DNA of 34,961 nt. Origin: a virus. The notes under the pieces were generated by a model that was given only the letters and a program-made list of their open reading frames with translations, was not told the origin of the DNA and did not search any database. The first letter of the stretch is position 1, and each line of letters opens with the position of its first letter. Positions 29,460 to 34,961 of the stretch are shown piece after piece. Location: positions 1-34,961 of IMG/VR virus record IMGVR_UViG_3300008448_000318, one strand, 5' to 3'. A program made the position numbers and the translations under genes.

Positions 29460-29677
29460 AAGCTACCCTAACATTTAACCTTCCTGAGGATGAGGATAAG
29501 TACTGCGATGCTGTAAATGCTTCTAAGATGCATTCTATTCTATGGGATGTTGACCAATGGCTTCGAGCTAAGATGAAATATGAAGAACTAAGCGATGGTC
29601 AATACGATGCTTTTAAGGAAACAAGAGATCACCTTCGTAGGTTATTAATTGAAGAGAATATAGACATAGATAAATAA
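29456..29677 (+). CDS. Conserved phage small protein, 73 aa
   Basis: MKATLTFNLPEDEDKYCDAV, then LWDVDQWLRAKMKYEELSDG and EETRD-like helices ending ENIDIDK. This M-K-A-T-L-x-F-N-L-P-E-D...L-W-D-D-Q-x-L-R pattern is frequent in phages, without assigned role. Small acidic helical protein; overlaps both neighbours (4 bases and 1 base). Confidence 0.7.
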   Translation: MKATLTFNLPEDEDKYCDAVNASKMHSILWDVDQWLRAKMKYEELSDGQYDAFKETRDHLRRLLIEENIDIDK

Positions 29678-29832
29678 TGCCACTACCTAAGCCAAAACCG
29701 AAGGAGACTCAATCAGAGTTTATTTCAAGATGTATTTCTGATCCTATAATGGGTCGTGAGTTCCCTGATAGAGATCAAAGAGCTGCTGTATGTTATTATC
29801 AGTTTACCAATGGAGGACAAGGAAAGAATTAA
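29677..29832 (+). CDS. Small conserved protein, 51 aa
   Basis: MPLPKPKPKETQSEFISRCI, then SDPIMGREFPDRDQRAAVCY and YQFTNGGQGKN. The F-I-S-R-C-x...E-F-P-D-x-x-Q-R-x-A-V-C core is a recurring phage mini-domain, sometimes found at the end of portal or capsid-related proteins; here it is free-standing. The two cysteines flank the core and could pair or bind metal. The start overlaps the stop of the previous gene (TAATG). Confidence 0.65.
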   Translation: MPLPKPKPKETQSEFISRCISDPIMGREFPDRDQRAAVCYYQFTNGGQGKN

Positions 29833-30349
29833 GATAGCTAGTCTATCATTTATGATAGGTGTTGTACTTGCGTTTATTGTGTTCCCTAAACCAAAGTATG
29901 AGGAGGTCTATAAGTTTACTACGAAGGTAAAAACTGACACAATTTACTCTCGAGAAATAGACACTATTTATGTCGCTAAAAACAAGATTAAAACGGAAGT
30001 TTTAAGGGATACAATACTAATCGATTTTAAGCCACAAATTAGCCTGTTTGAGAGTACTTTCCCTTTCGAGTATGGAAGTACTAAGGTGAGCGGAGAAGTC
30101 CTCGGAGAAGTGCTTAAAATGACCGCTACAAGCGACTACAATATCCCTGTGGTAACTAATACGATAACCAACACAGAAACTAGGACTATTGTGCAGAAAC
30201 CGAAGGGAATTTATCTAGGTGGAGTGGTTAGTTCCAAAATGGAACTTGGTGCTAAAGTTGCCTATTTGGACAACAAGTACTTGTTTGAATACCAATACCA
30301 GCCTTTCCAAAAGGTTCATCAGATTGGGGTATCTAAAAAGTTATTTTAA
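29810..30349 (+). CDS. Membrane-anchored protein, spanin-like, 179 aa
   Basis: From the ATG at 29810: a short charged N terminus, one membrane helix (IASLSFMIGVVLAFIVFP, about 8-25), then a long extracytoplasmic part. The first half is helical and beta-rich with repeated Thr-Asp-Thr-Ile-Tyr (VKTDTIYSREIDTIYVAKN). The end is beta-rich (YLGGVVSSKMELGAKVAYLD, then YQYQPFQKVHQIGVSKKLF), resembling strands of an outer-membrane barrel edge. The topology and last-gene position fit an inner-membrane spanin that bridges to the outer membrane; no lipoprotein partner is seen. A structural role is possible. Confidence 0.6.
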   Translation: MEDKERIKIASLSFMIGVVLAFIVFPKPKYEEVYKFTTKVKTDTIYSREIDTIYVAKNKIKTEVLRDTILIDFKPQISLFESTFPFEYGSTKVSGEVLGEVLKMTATSDYNIPVVTNTITNTETRTIVQKPKGIYLGGVVSSKMELGAKVAYLDNKYLFEYQYQPFQKVHQIGVSKKLF

Positions 30350-30385
30350 AAGTTAACAAAGTTTCCTTATTTGTAAACTTATGGG

Positions 30386-30415
30386 TTGTTACCTTTTTAT
30401 ATTTTTTGGTAACAA
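30386..30415. repeat. Inverted repeat between converging arms
   Basis: TTGTTACC (30386-30393) and GGTAACAA (30408-30415) with a 14-base A/T loop, in the 73-bp gap where the late and early arms meet. Position suggests a bidirectional terminator, though neither side has a clean T-run outside the stem; an operator is also possible. Confidence 0.5.
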
Positions 30416-30422
30416 ATCCGAA

Positions 30423-30767
30423 TTATATAATCTCGTCTCTCAACTCCTGTTGCAACTTCTTTACTAGCTCCTGCTTTTCTTTAATCTCTCTCCATCCATG
30501 AGTTGCTCTAGGCTTAGAGTCTAAAATCTTTAGCAGAACTAGATAGCCAATCAGGTCATTTACCACATCTTCATCATCCTTATCTAGTGATCCGTTCTTG
30601 ATTCGCTTGAGCTTATCATCTATGCGGACCAATAGTCCTTCTTTAGCAGACAAATGACTGAATACTCCTAGAGGTTCTAGTGCAGAGTTTCCGTACTTCT
30701 GATTCTTTGCTATCAGCATTTCCTGAATGTCTCCAAGGACTTTGTAAACCTGCTCGTGAAAAGTCAT
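30423..30767 (-). CDS. MazG/DUF1599-like nucleotide pyrophosphohydrolase, 114 aa
   Basis: LIAKNQKYGNSALEPLGVFS (about 18-37), then LLVRIDDKLKRIKNGSLDKD and EDVVNDLIGYLVLLKIL fit the all-alpha NTP pyrophosphohydrolase fold of the DUF1599 (nucleotide modification-associated domain 1) type. The acidic E/D-x-x-D residues of the metal site lie in the R-I-D-D-K and D-V-V-N-D-L-x-G-Y segments. It probably adjusts nucleotide pools during replication. Last gene of the leftward arm. Confidence 0.7.
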   Translation of the reverse strand: MTFHEQVYKVLGDIQEMLIAKNQKYGNSALEPLGVFSHLSAKEGLLVRIDDKLKRIKNGSLDKDDEDVVNDLIGYLVLLKILDSKPRATHGWREIKEKQELVKKLQQELRDEII

Positions 30768-30838
30768 AGGTGTATCTCAATAAATTTAATCCACCAATAA
30801 GCTAGGGCCATAATTAAGCTTATGAACCCTAGCCGCAT
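30764..30838 (-). CDS. Tiny membrane peptide, 24 aa
   Basis: MRLGFISLIMALAYWWIKFI plus EIHL: one transmembrane helix. The stop overlaps the next ATG as ATGA; it fills the only gap between its neighbours. Short, so moderate support. Confidence 0.4.
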   Translation of the reverse strand: MRLGFISLIMALAYWWIKFIEIHL

Positions 30839-30854
30839 GGAGACCTGTTTAATT

Positions 30855-31046
30855 TTATTTAAAGAATCTTTTAATGACACTTTCTTTCTGTTCTCTGTGG
30901 AGGTAGAGCTTCTGTCTGAGAATCTCAATAAGCTCGATAGCTATGTGATTATCAATCTCCTCTAAATCATCTAAGTATTCAATAACGAGTTTTCCTGTTT
31001 CCGTATCAACAAAGAACTCTAGTTGTTCGTATTTGTATTTAATCAT
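30855..31046 (-). CDS. Hypothetical protein, 63 aa
   Basis: MIKYKYEQLEFFVDTETGKL, then an acidic helix (EYLDDLEEIDNHIAIELIEI) and a basic tail (RQKLYLHREQKESVIKRFFK). No family recognised. Overlaps the gene upstream by 4 bases, consistent with coupled translation. Confidence 0.55.
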   Translation of the reverse strand: MIKYKYEQLEFFVDTETGKLVIEYLDDLEEIDNHIAIELIEILRQKLYLHREQKESVIKRFFK

Positions 31047-31273
31047 CTGTAGTTGTGTGTTAGGTGTCTCTGTATTAGTTCTAGTTTTATTATATACCGA
31101 GGGTTCTGTAGCAGTTCTGCAAGCCTAGGCTCTACAGCACCACAGAAGTAATTGTAGAAGATGTCTCCTGCTTCAGGGTGATCTTCCATCTCCATGTCTG
31201 CCTTAATTCCGTTGCGTTCACAGAACACGCAGGATCTAACAGCCCTCTTGATTTGGTCCTTTGAGTATTTCAT
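31043..31273 (-). CDS. Hypothetical protein with Cys pair, 76 aa
   Basis: MKYSKDQIKRAVRSCVFCER (C-x2-C), then an acidic stretch (ADMEMEDHPEAGD) and NYFCGAVEPRLAELLQNP. Three cysteines could hold a metal with a histidine. No family recognised. I use the ATG at 31271-31273; a TTG one codon upstream is in frame. It starts inside the 59-aa membrane gene (38-base overlap). Confidence 0.55.
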   Translation of the reverse strand: MKYSKDQIKRAVRSCVFCERNGIKADMEMEDHPEAGDIFYNYFCGAVEPRLAELLQNPRYIIKLELIQRHLTHNYR

Positions 31274-31415
31274 CAATCACTGAGTTTAAGTAGGTAATAT
31301 AGATTGCTAGAATTAGTGCAAACATTCCGAATCCTACGCTTACAAGCCATAAAGCTACGCAGAATCCTATTGCTACGTTTAAGAATTTTAGAATTTTCCA
31401 AAGTATTGGTTTCAT
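31236..31415 (-). CDS. Membrane protein, 59 aa
   Basis: MKPILWKILKFLNVAIGFCV, then ALWLVSVGFGMFALILAIYI, and a hydrophilic end (NSVIDEILKGPNQEGC). Two closely spaced membrane helices or one long hairpin. The ATG overlaps the stop of the preceding gene as ATGA. No family recognised; early membrane proteins often interfere with the host envelope or secondary infection, which is only a possibility here. Confidence 0.55.
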   Translation of the reverse strand: MKPILWKILKFLNVAIGFCVALWLVSVGFGMFALILAIYITYLNSVIDEILKGPNQEGC

Positions 31416-31669
31416 TTAGGTATGAATTTAATGGGTTCATCAGTTACATTTCCATTGTAATCTAGCAGTTTACCATCTTTTTCAAACCATACTTCAACGT
31501 GCTTGCTTCTATAATTTTGCACTAGGACCTTAATCTTATCCTGCACATCCTCTAGGGAGAGCCACTCCCCGTGACCAATATCCTGCCACGGGGTGTACTC
31601 ATTGAATTTATTGATAAACCTACGTTTAAGCGTGTAATCAGAACGGGAGGCTACTTTCCGTTTGGGCAT
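31412..31669 (-). CDS. Hypothetical protein, 85 aa
   Basis: A basic start (MPKRKVASRSDYTLKRRFIN), then WQDIGHGEWLSLEDVQDKIK, VEVWFEKDGKLLDYNGNV and a terminal IKFIPK. Basic N-terminal arm plus an alpha/beta core; no family recognised. Overlaps its upstream neighbour by 32 bases and the downstream membrane gene by 4. Confidence 0.55.
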   Translation of the reverse strand: MPKRKVASRSDYTLKRRFINKFNEYTPWQDIGHGEWLSLEDVQDKIKVLVQNYRSKHVEVWFEKDGKLLDYNGNVTDEPIKFIPK

Positions 31670-31952
31670 ACTCTTTTTTACTTACATGACCTGCTTCTTT
31701 CTTTTCAGCAACTACCGAAGGCTTGTTGTCTGACCAGAATACCTTTCCTGATCCTGTGTAGAACTTAGGCTTCTTAGCTTCTCTATCCTCTTTAGACTGC
31801 GATACATAAGAGTTTACATTCTGACCCCATTCGTTTGCTGTGTCATTCTGACTAATGGTGATTGATACACCTTTTAGACCTTTTGCCTTTACTGTGTTTA
31901 GTAAAGTTTCTAGTGTTTCCTGCTTGAGAAAAATCTCAGATAAATTTGCCAT
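31638..31952 (-). CDS. Early protein with SSB-like C-terminal tip, 104 aa
   Basis: MANLSEIFLKQETLETLLNT, then GVSITISQNDTANEWGQNVN, SYVSQSKEDREAKKPKFYTG and an unstructured Lys/Glu tail ending TESSLPF. The first 75 residues look like a compact alpha/beta domain found in Bacteroidota phages (from memory). The final L-P-F with a preceding acidic/polar stretch resembles the D-D-I-P-F tip by which SSB recruits partners. It could be a ssDNA-binding or replisome accessory protein; evidence is modest. Confidence 0.55.
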   Translation of the reverse strand: MANLSEIFLKQETLETLLNTVKAKGLKGVSITISQNDTANEWGQNVNSYVSQSKEDREAKKPKFYTGSGKVFWSDNKPSVVAEKKEAGHVSKKEYAQTESSLPF

Positions 31953-32016
31953 AATTGTTGTTTTTTAGTTTGTGAAGTAATAATAATTGTTTCATTTTAA
32001 AGATTCTAGGAATTCG

Positions 32017-32817
32017 TCATATTTTTTTTAATAATGCCTCATCTTTTTCAGAATGAACTTGTCTGTGGCATTTGATACATAAGGTAAGTCCATTTTCTAA
32101 ATCAAATCTTTTGTCTTTAAATTTTGCCCATGGATAGATATGATGTGCATTTAATTGACCGCCTATTTGACCACATTTTTGGCATTTATACTTATCTCTT
32201 TTAAATACGGATTTAATCCATTCATTATGTTTCTTTGAATTTCTTCCAATTTGATTTTTTAATTTTATACCGCCTTTCCAGTTTGGATTATTTGATGATA
32301 GATATTTTTTCTCTGCGTTTTTAATAAAACAGGTTTTTGAACAAAACTTTTTTGATTGATATTTTAAATGGAATTCTTTATCGCATTCATGGCACTTCTT
32401 AAATTTTTTTAATTTTTGTAATGATTTTACGTAACATACATTACATTTTTTCGATGAAATATCTTTTTTCTCACCGCAAGAACATTTTTTATTTGGGTTA
32501 TTTTTGCCATCAATCTTTTTTTGATAAATATATTTTAGTGTGTTTTCATGTAAAATTACTTGTCTTCCAATTGAAAAATCACTAGAACATTTATGGCAAC
32601 AGAATAATCTTTTTAAATATGGGTTTGAACTGATGAATTCTATTTTACAATTTTTGCATATTTTTTTCTTAGCACCACCCCTCCAATTATTGTTTAAATT
32701 TCCTGTTTTATTTTTTTGATTAATGTTTTGGCATTTTTTTGAACAGCAAAACCTTTTATCAAAATGAGATGGCTTTACATTAAAATCATTTTTACACACC
32801 AGACAAATTTTTATCAT
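32017..32817 (-). CDS. HNH homing-type endonuclease with zinc knuckles, 266 aa
   Basis: The N-terminal two thirds hold about four Cys-rich knuckles (CLVCKNDF...FCCSKKC; CKNCKIEF...FCCHKC; CSCGEKKDISSKKCNVC; CHECDKEF...FCSKTC) interspersed with NNWRGG and NNPNWKGG motifs. The C-terminal domain (about 200-260) is a classical HNH: WIKSVFKRDKYKCQKCG, LNAHHIYPW, then DLENGLTLCIKCHRQVH. It is far more AT-rich than its neighbours, with AAA/AAT codons, a mark of a selfish free-standing endonuclease. It lies between two replication-region genes with an unusual structured leader. Confidence 0.88.
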   Translation of the reverse strand: MIKICLVCKNDFNVKPSHFDKRFCCSKKCQNINQKNKTGNLNNNWRGGAKKKICKNCKIEFISSNPYLKRLFCCHKCSSDFSIGRQVILHENTLKYIYQKKIDGKNNPNKKCSCGEKKDISSKKCNVCYVKSLQKLKKFKKCHECDKEFHLKYQSKKFCSKTCFIKNAEKKYLSSNNPNWKGGIKLKNQIGRNSKKHNEWIKSVFKRDKYKCQKCGQIGGQLNAHHIYPWAKFKDKRFDLENGLTLCIKCHRQVHSEKDEALLKKI

Positions 32818-32931
32818 TTTACCTAAAATAAAAATGCCTCAATAAATCACCATTGCGTCTGACTTCAACGGTTCATTAAAGAGGCTAAAATTTTTGATTC
32901 AATAGTGTCAGACGTGAATCAGTATATAAAT
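32818..32931 (-). other. Structured leader between nuclease and HNH genes
   Basis: Two inverted pairs interleave: GCCTC 32836-32840 with GAGGC 32881-32885, and CGTCTGAC 32856-32863 with GTCAGACG 32907-32914, an A-B-A'-B' order typical of a pseudoknot. GATTCA 32896-32901 pairs with TGAATC 32915-32920. No ORF. It probably acts in the RNA as an attenuator or translation block for the HNH gene. Confidence 0.5.
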
Positions 32932-33417
32932 TTAAGAGTATTTACTTATAAATTCAATATATTTTGAGTAAAAATCATCAAAAGATTTAATTATGAAGTA
33001 GTTAGTAACTTTTGATTCATAATTTTTTTGGTCTTCACTTTGTCTGTCCTTATTAATCTTAACCTCCCATTTTACAGCTATTGGAATCAAATTGCAGTTT
33101 ATCATTACCTTGATTTCTGAATGTATGTCAGCACTTCCTTTTGTTCCAGTGGTTGGAATATATTTTGTAGACCCAATAGTTTTAGTGCGGCCAATAACAT
33201 CTGTGTATGTTTTTCTATTGTCAATAACACGACCCATTGTGTTTACCCTTTCTGCAAAGTGACCAGATAGCATTAGAAATTCAATAACGCACTTAGTAAG
33301 TCCGTTGGCTGTTTTGTCATCGTACTTAGGTAATGCGATTGCATATCTAGGTACATTTGGATGCTCTTTGATACTATCATTGAGCTTGAGTTCCCTGAGT
33401 ATGTCTAGTGGTTTCAT
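32932..33417 (-). CDS. VRR-NUC-like PD-(D/E)XK nuclease, 161 aa
   Basis: The C-terminal half has GTKGSADIHSEIKV (G-S-A-D), then IPIAVKWEVKINKDRQSEDQ (E-V-K, then Q-S-x-x-Q), and YFIIKSFDDFYSKY. These are the catalytic D...E-x-K and Q of VRR-NUC/Holliday-resolvase-like nucleases often encoded next to phage primases/helicases. The N terminus (about 1-75) is a helical DNA-contact region. It could process recombination or replication intermediates; substrate not shown. Confidence 0.8.
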   Translation of the reverse strand: MKPLDILRELKLNDSIKEHPNVPRYAIALPKYDDKTANGLTKCVIEFLMLSGHFAERVNTMGRVIDNRKTYTDVIGRTKTIGSTKYIPTTGTKGSADIHSEIKVMINCNLIPIAVKWEVKINKDRQSEDQKNYESKVTNYFIIKSFDDFYSKYIEFISKYS

Positions 33418-33638
33418 CAGAAGGGAAGGTCAAAGTGTTGCAAATGCTTCCAAGGTTCTTTGTAGTCGCTACCGAACTGACATAGGTATTGAAATGCCAA
33501 TATCCTGTTTGCTTCTCTCATCTTTACCCAATAAACTTCTGTAGTAAATTGGTCATAGATACCTGGGTATAAGTCCATAAACTTCGCCCAGAATACTTCA
33601 AATGGGATTTCCGTAATCTCGTCTAGTGCTTCAATCAT
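33417..33638 (-). CDS. Hypothetical protein downstream of helicase, 73 aa
   Basis: MIEALDEITEIPFEVFWAKF, then YDQFTTEVYWVKMREANRIL and FGSDYKEPWKHLQHFDLPF. Predicted helical with many aromatic residues, no motif recognised. It starts in the helicase stop (ATGA) and shares one base with the nuclease start. Constant linkage to the helicase suggests a replication role. The end also reads D-L-P-F, like the 31638-31952 protein. Confidence 0.6.
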   Translation of the reverse strand: MIEALDEITEIPFEVFWAKFMDLYPGIYDQFTTEVYWVKMREANRILAFQYLCQFGSDYKEPWKHLQHFDLPF

Positions 33639-34961
33639 TTTTTCAAGTGTTTATATATCGTTGTTCTACTAACATTCAGTATCTCCGCAAGTTCTGACCT
33701 GTTAAAGTCAGGGATAGCTTCCTGAATCTGCTGTATCTTTCTTTCAATCGACTCATTCTTTAATGAGCGAACCAACTCATTTAGCTCGGAGCTTTCCAAT
33801 GAGTTTACCTTAATCTTTTTAGACATGGCAATGAAGTAGTTACTCAACTTCTCTGCTTTCAGGAGGCTATCCTTACTTACCCAATCAAAACCGCTAGAAT
33901 TATTGTAAGCAGTAATTGAGTTGATAATCAGAGCGAACCTTGGGATGTAAGCCTTCTGCTTACTCAACATACTCTTGACATACTCAGAAATATCATCTGA
34001 GTTCTGCATATCTGTAATGTTGTTGAATATCCGCTCCCATTCCTGTTCTGCTTCCGTATCAAATCGTATCACTCTAGGCTCAATCTCACCGAATTTATTA
34101 AACTGCAAGACTTCTTTTCTTATCAGGTTATAGAACTGCGACATATAAGCCTCGTACCAATCCAATACTTCCTGATCTATGGCATTCCTGTTGTAATGCT
34201 CAATGTCCTTATCAGGATAGCAGACAAGCAACCTATCTAGGAATCCATTGTCCTTGTTCTCCAAGGTAGAAATCTGCGAGAATATGCCAGGCTGTATGCC
34301 TCCTAGAACAGGAATTAAAGGCGATTGAATAAAGCTACTCTTTGCAGTCTTTCGAGTCATGATAGCCTCTTGATTCGACCAACAGGACAGCCAAAATTCT
34401 AGGTCAGAACCAGGTTTATACTTGTTCATGTCCTTAATCCATCCGTTTAGCTCATCCTTAAATACTGCAATGCCTACTGCGTTCTCTTCATGTAAATCCG
34501 CCAATGCCTCCACAGTTACATCGTTGACAATAATCTGCTTTCTAACAGGCTCTTTAACCTCCTCCACATCTTTCTTATCCTTTGTAGAAAGCTTTTCATA
34601 TTCCTTGTACTTCTTGTACTCGTTCTGATAGTGCTTAATCTCAAAACTATTCTTTTTAGCCAATGGGAATATGACCGCATTTATACTAGGGGTCTTACCC
34701 AGACCTGCCTTGCCAATCAATCCTAGCCAAATGTTTACCGACTCTCTCCATCCTGTCTTGACCTGAACCTTGCAGCTGTTACCAATACATATAGAAATGT
34801 ACCAAAGTAAGGAGCAACCCATATAGTCAATAGAATGATTCAAGGTTTTCTGATTCAACAGAATATAATTTTGTAATGTCTCAGGGAACACTTCTAGCGG
34901 AAATATCAGCTCTTCCTTGGGAATCTCGATACGCTCAATCTCAACCTTCTTAATCTTGCGT
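33635..34961 (-). CDS. Primase-polymerase/helicase, C-terminal part (continues from 1)
   Basis: The open frame enters from the window end and continues the gene at 1-933. The core is a DUF3987-type helicase: WLGLIGKAGLGKTPSINAVI (P-loop GKAGLGKT, about residues 377-384 of the joined protein), GIAVFKDELNGWIKDMNKY (acidic Walker B-like region), then SPLIPVLGGIQPG. The last 25 residues hold a helix-turn-helix (FNRSELAEILNVSRTTIYKH). Joined length is about 735 aa, as usual for prim-pol/helicase fusions. It would load on the origin, unwind and prime. A frame start at 34891 is an internal GTG, not a real start. Confidence 0.9.
   Translation of the reverse strand, partial: RKIKKVEIERIEIPKEELIFPLEVFPETLQNYILLNQKTLNHSIDYMGCSLLWYISICIGNSCKVQVKTGWRESVNIWLGLIGKAGLGKTPSINAVIFPLAKKNSFEIKHYQNEYKKYKEYEKLSTKDKKDVEEVKEPVRKQIIVNDVTVEALADLHEENAVGIAVFKDELNGWIKDMNKYKPGSDLEFWLSCWSNQEAIMTRKTAKSSFIQSPLIPVLGGIQPGIFSQISTLENKDNGFLDRLLVCYPDKDIEHYNRNAIDQEVLDWYEAYMSQFYNLIRKEVLQFNKFGEIEPRVIRFDTEAEQEWERIFNNITDMQNSDDISEYVKSMLSKQKAYIPRFALIINSITAYNNSSGFDWVSKDSLLKAEKLSNYFIAMSKKIKVNSLESSELNELVRSLKNESIERKIQQIQEAIPDFNRSELAEILNVSRTTIYKHLKK
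34910..34961. repeat. Right copy of imperfect terminal overlap
   Basis: Same 52-base segment as 1-52. On the minus strand the codon pairs that differ are ATT/ATC, GTT/GTA, CGT/CGA and CCC/CCA (right/left copy); the encoded peptide is unchanged. Confidence 0.9.

Noticed and set aside
32017-32817. HNH gene inside a self-splicing intron
   Set aside because: Both flanking genes appear complete at their own ends, and I cannot see split-gene exons or group I core segments; free-standing insertion is simpler.

Overview
The window reads as one complete, circularly closed genome of a tailed phage (siphovirus-like) infecting a member of the Bacteroidota. The first 52 bases and the last 52 bases are near-identical (48/52), and both encode the same stretch of one open minus-strand frame. 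Joining them restores a single ~735-codon primase-helicase gene and gives a circle of about 34.9 kb. The host call rests on promoter-like TTG-N19-TAnnTTTG elements, an apparent lack of strong Shine-Dalgarno sites, an AT-rich sequence, and protein types common in Bacteroidota phages (S74 fibre, tape-measure end motifs, small conserved proteins). I see no integrase, repressor, tRNA, CRISPR array or DNA polymerase, so nothing supports lysogeny and the phage probably uses the host replisome.

Layout. A leftward (minus) early arm starts near 6.5 kb, runs down through position 1, wraps round the circle and ends at 30.4 kb. It holds: small unknown genes (6.4-4.5 kb); a 450-bp intergenic block with eight DnaA-box-like repeats (4.10-4.28 kb); small genes, an ERF-type annealing protein and a YqaJ-type exonuclease (4.0-2.1 kb); a triple helix-turn-helix protein beside a cluster of palindromic 10-bp repeats (1.7-0.95 kb); a primase-polymerase/helicase split by the window ends; a VRR-NUC-like nuclease; an HNH homing-type endonuclease; and small nucleotide-metabolism, membrane and unknown genes (33.6-30.4 kb).

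A rightward (plus) late arm covers 6.6-30.35 kb. In order: small and large terminase, portal, a methyltransferase/glycosyltransferase cassette, HK97-type protease, capsid protein, head-tail connectors, a Mu gpF/SPP1 gp7-like minor head protein, tail terminator, tail tube, tail assembly chaperones joined by a probable -1 frameshift, tape measure, distal tail protein, S74 fibre, holin-like genes, an M15-type endolysin, a metallophosphoesterase and a membrane-anchored spanin-like protein. The two arms diverge at 6.44-6.64 kb and converge at 30.35-30.42 kb.

Most notable points: (1) synonymous-only variation at the circle junction; (2) two different repeat arrays that look like replication origins or operators, one beside a triple-HTH protein gene; (3) a recurrent TAnnTTT[G/A]-N3-6-ATG arrangement at late gene starts, suggesting leaderless late mRNAs or an unrecognised start signal; (4) an endolysin with both a Tyr at an expected zinc-ligand His and a stop codon before its conserved tail; (5) a self-contained antisense gene (promoter, 56-aa ORF, terminator) inside the tail operon; (6) a sugar-modification cassette placed between portal and protease. 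Many genes under 60 codons were recovered by eye; their ATGA-type overlaps support them.
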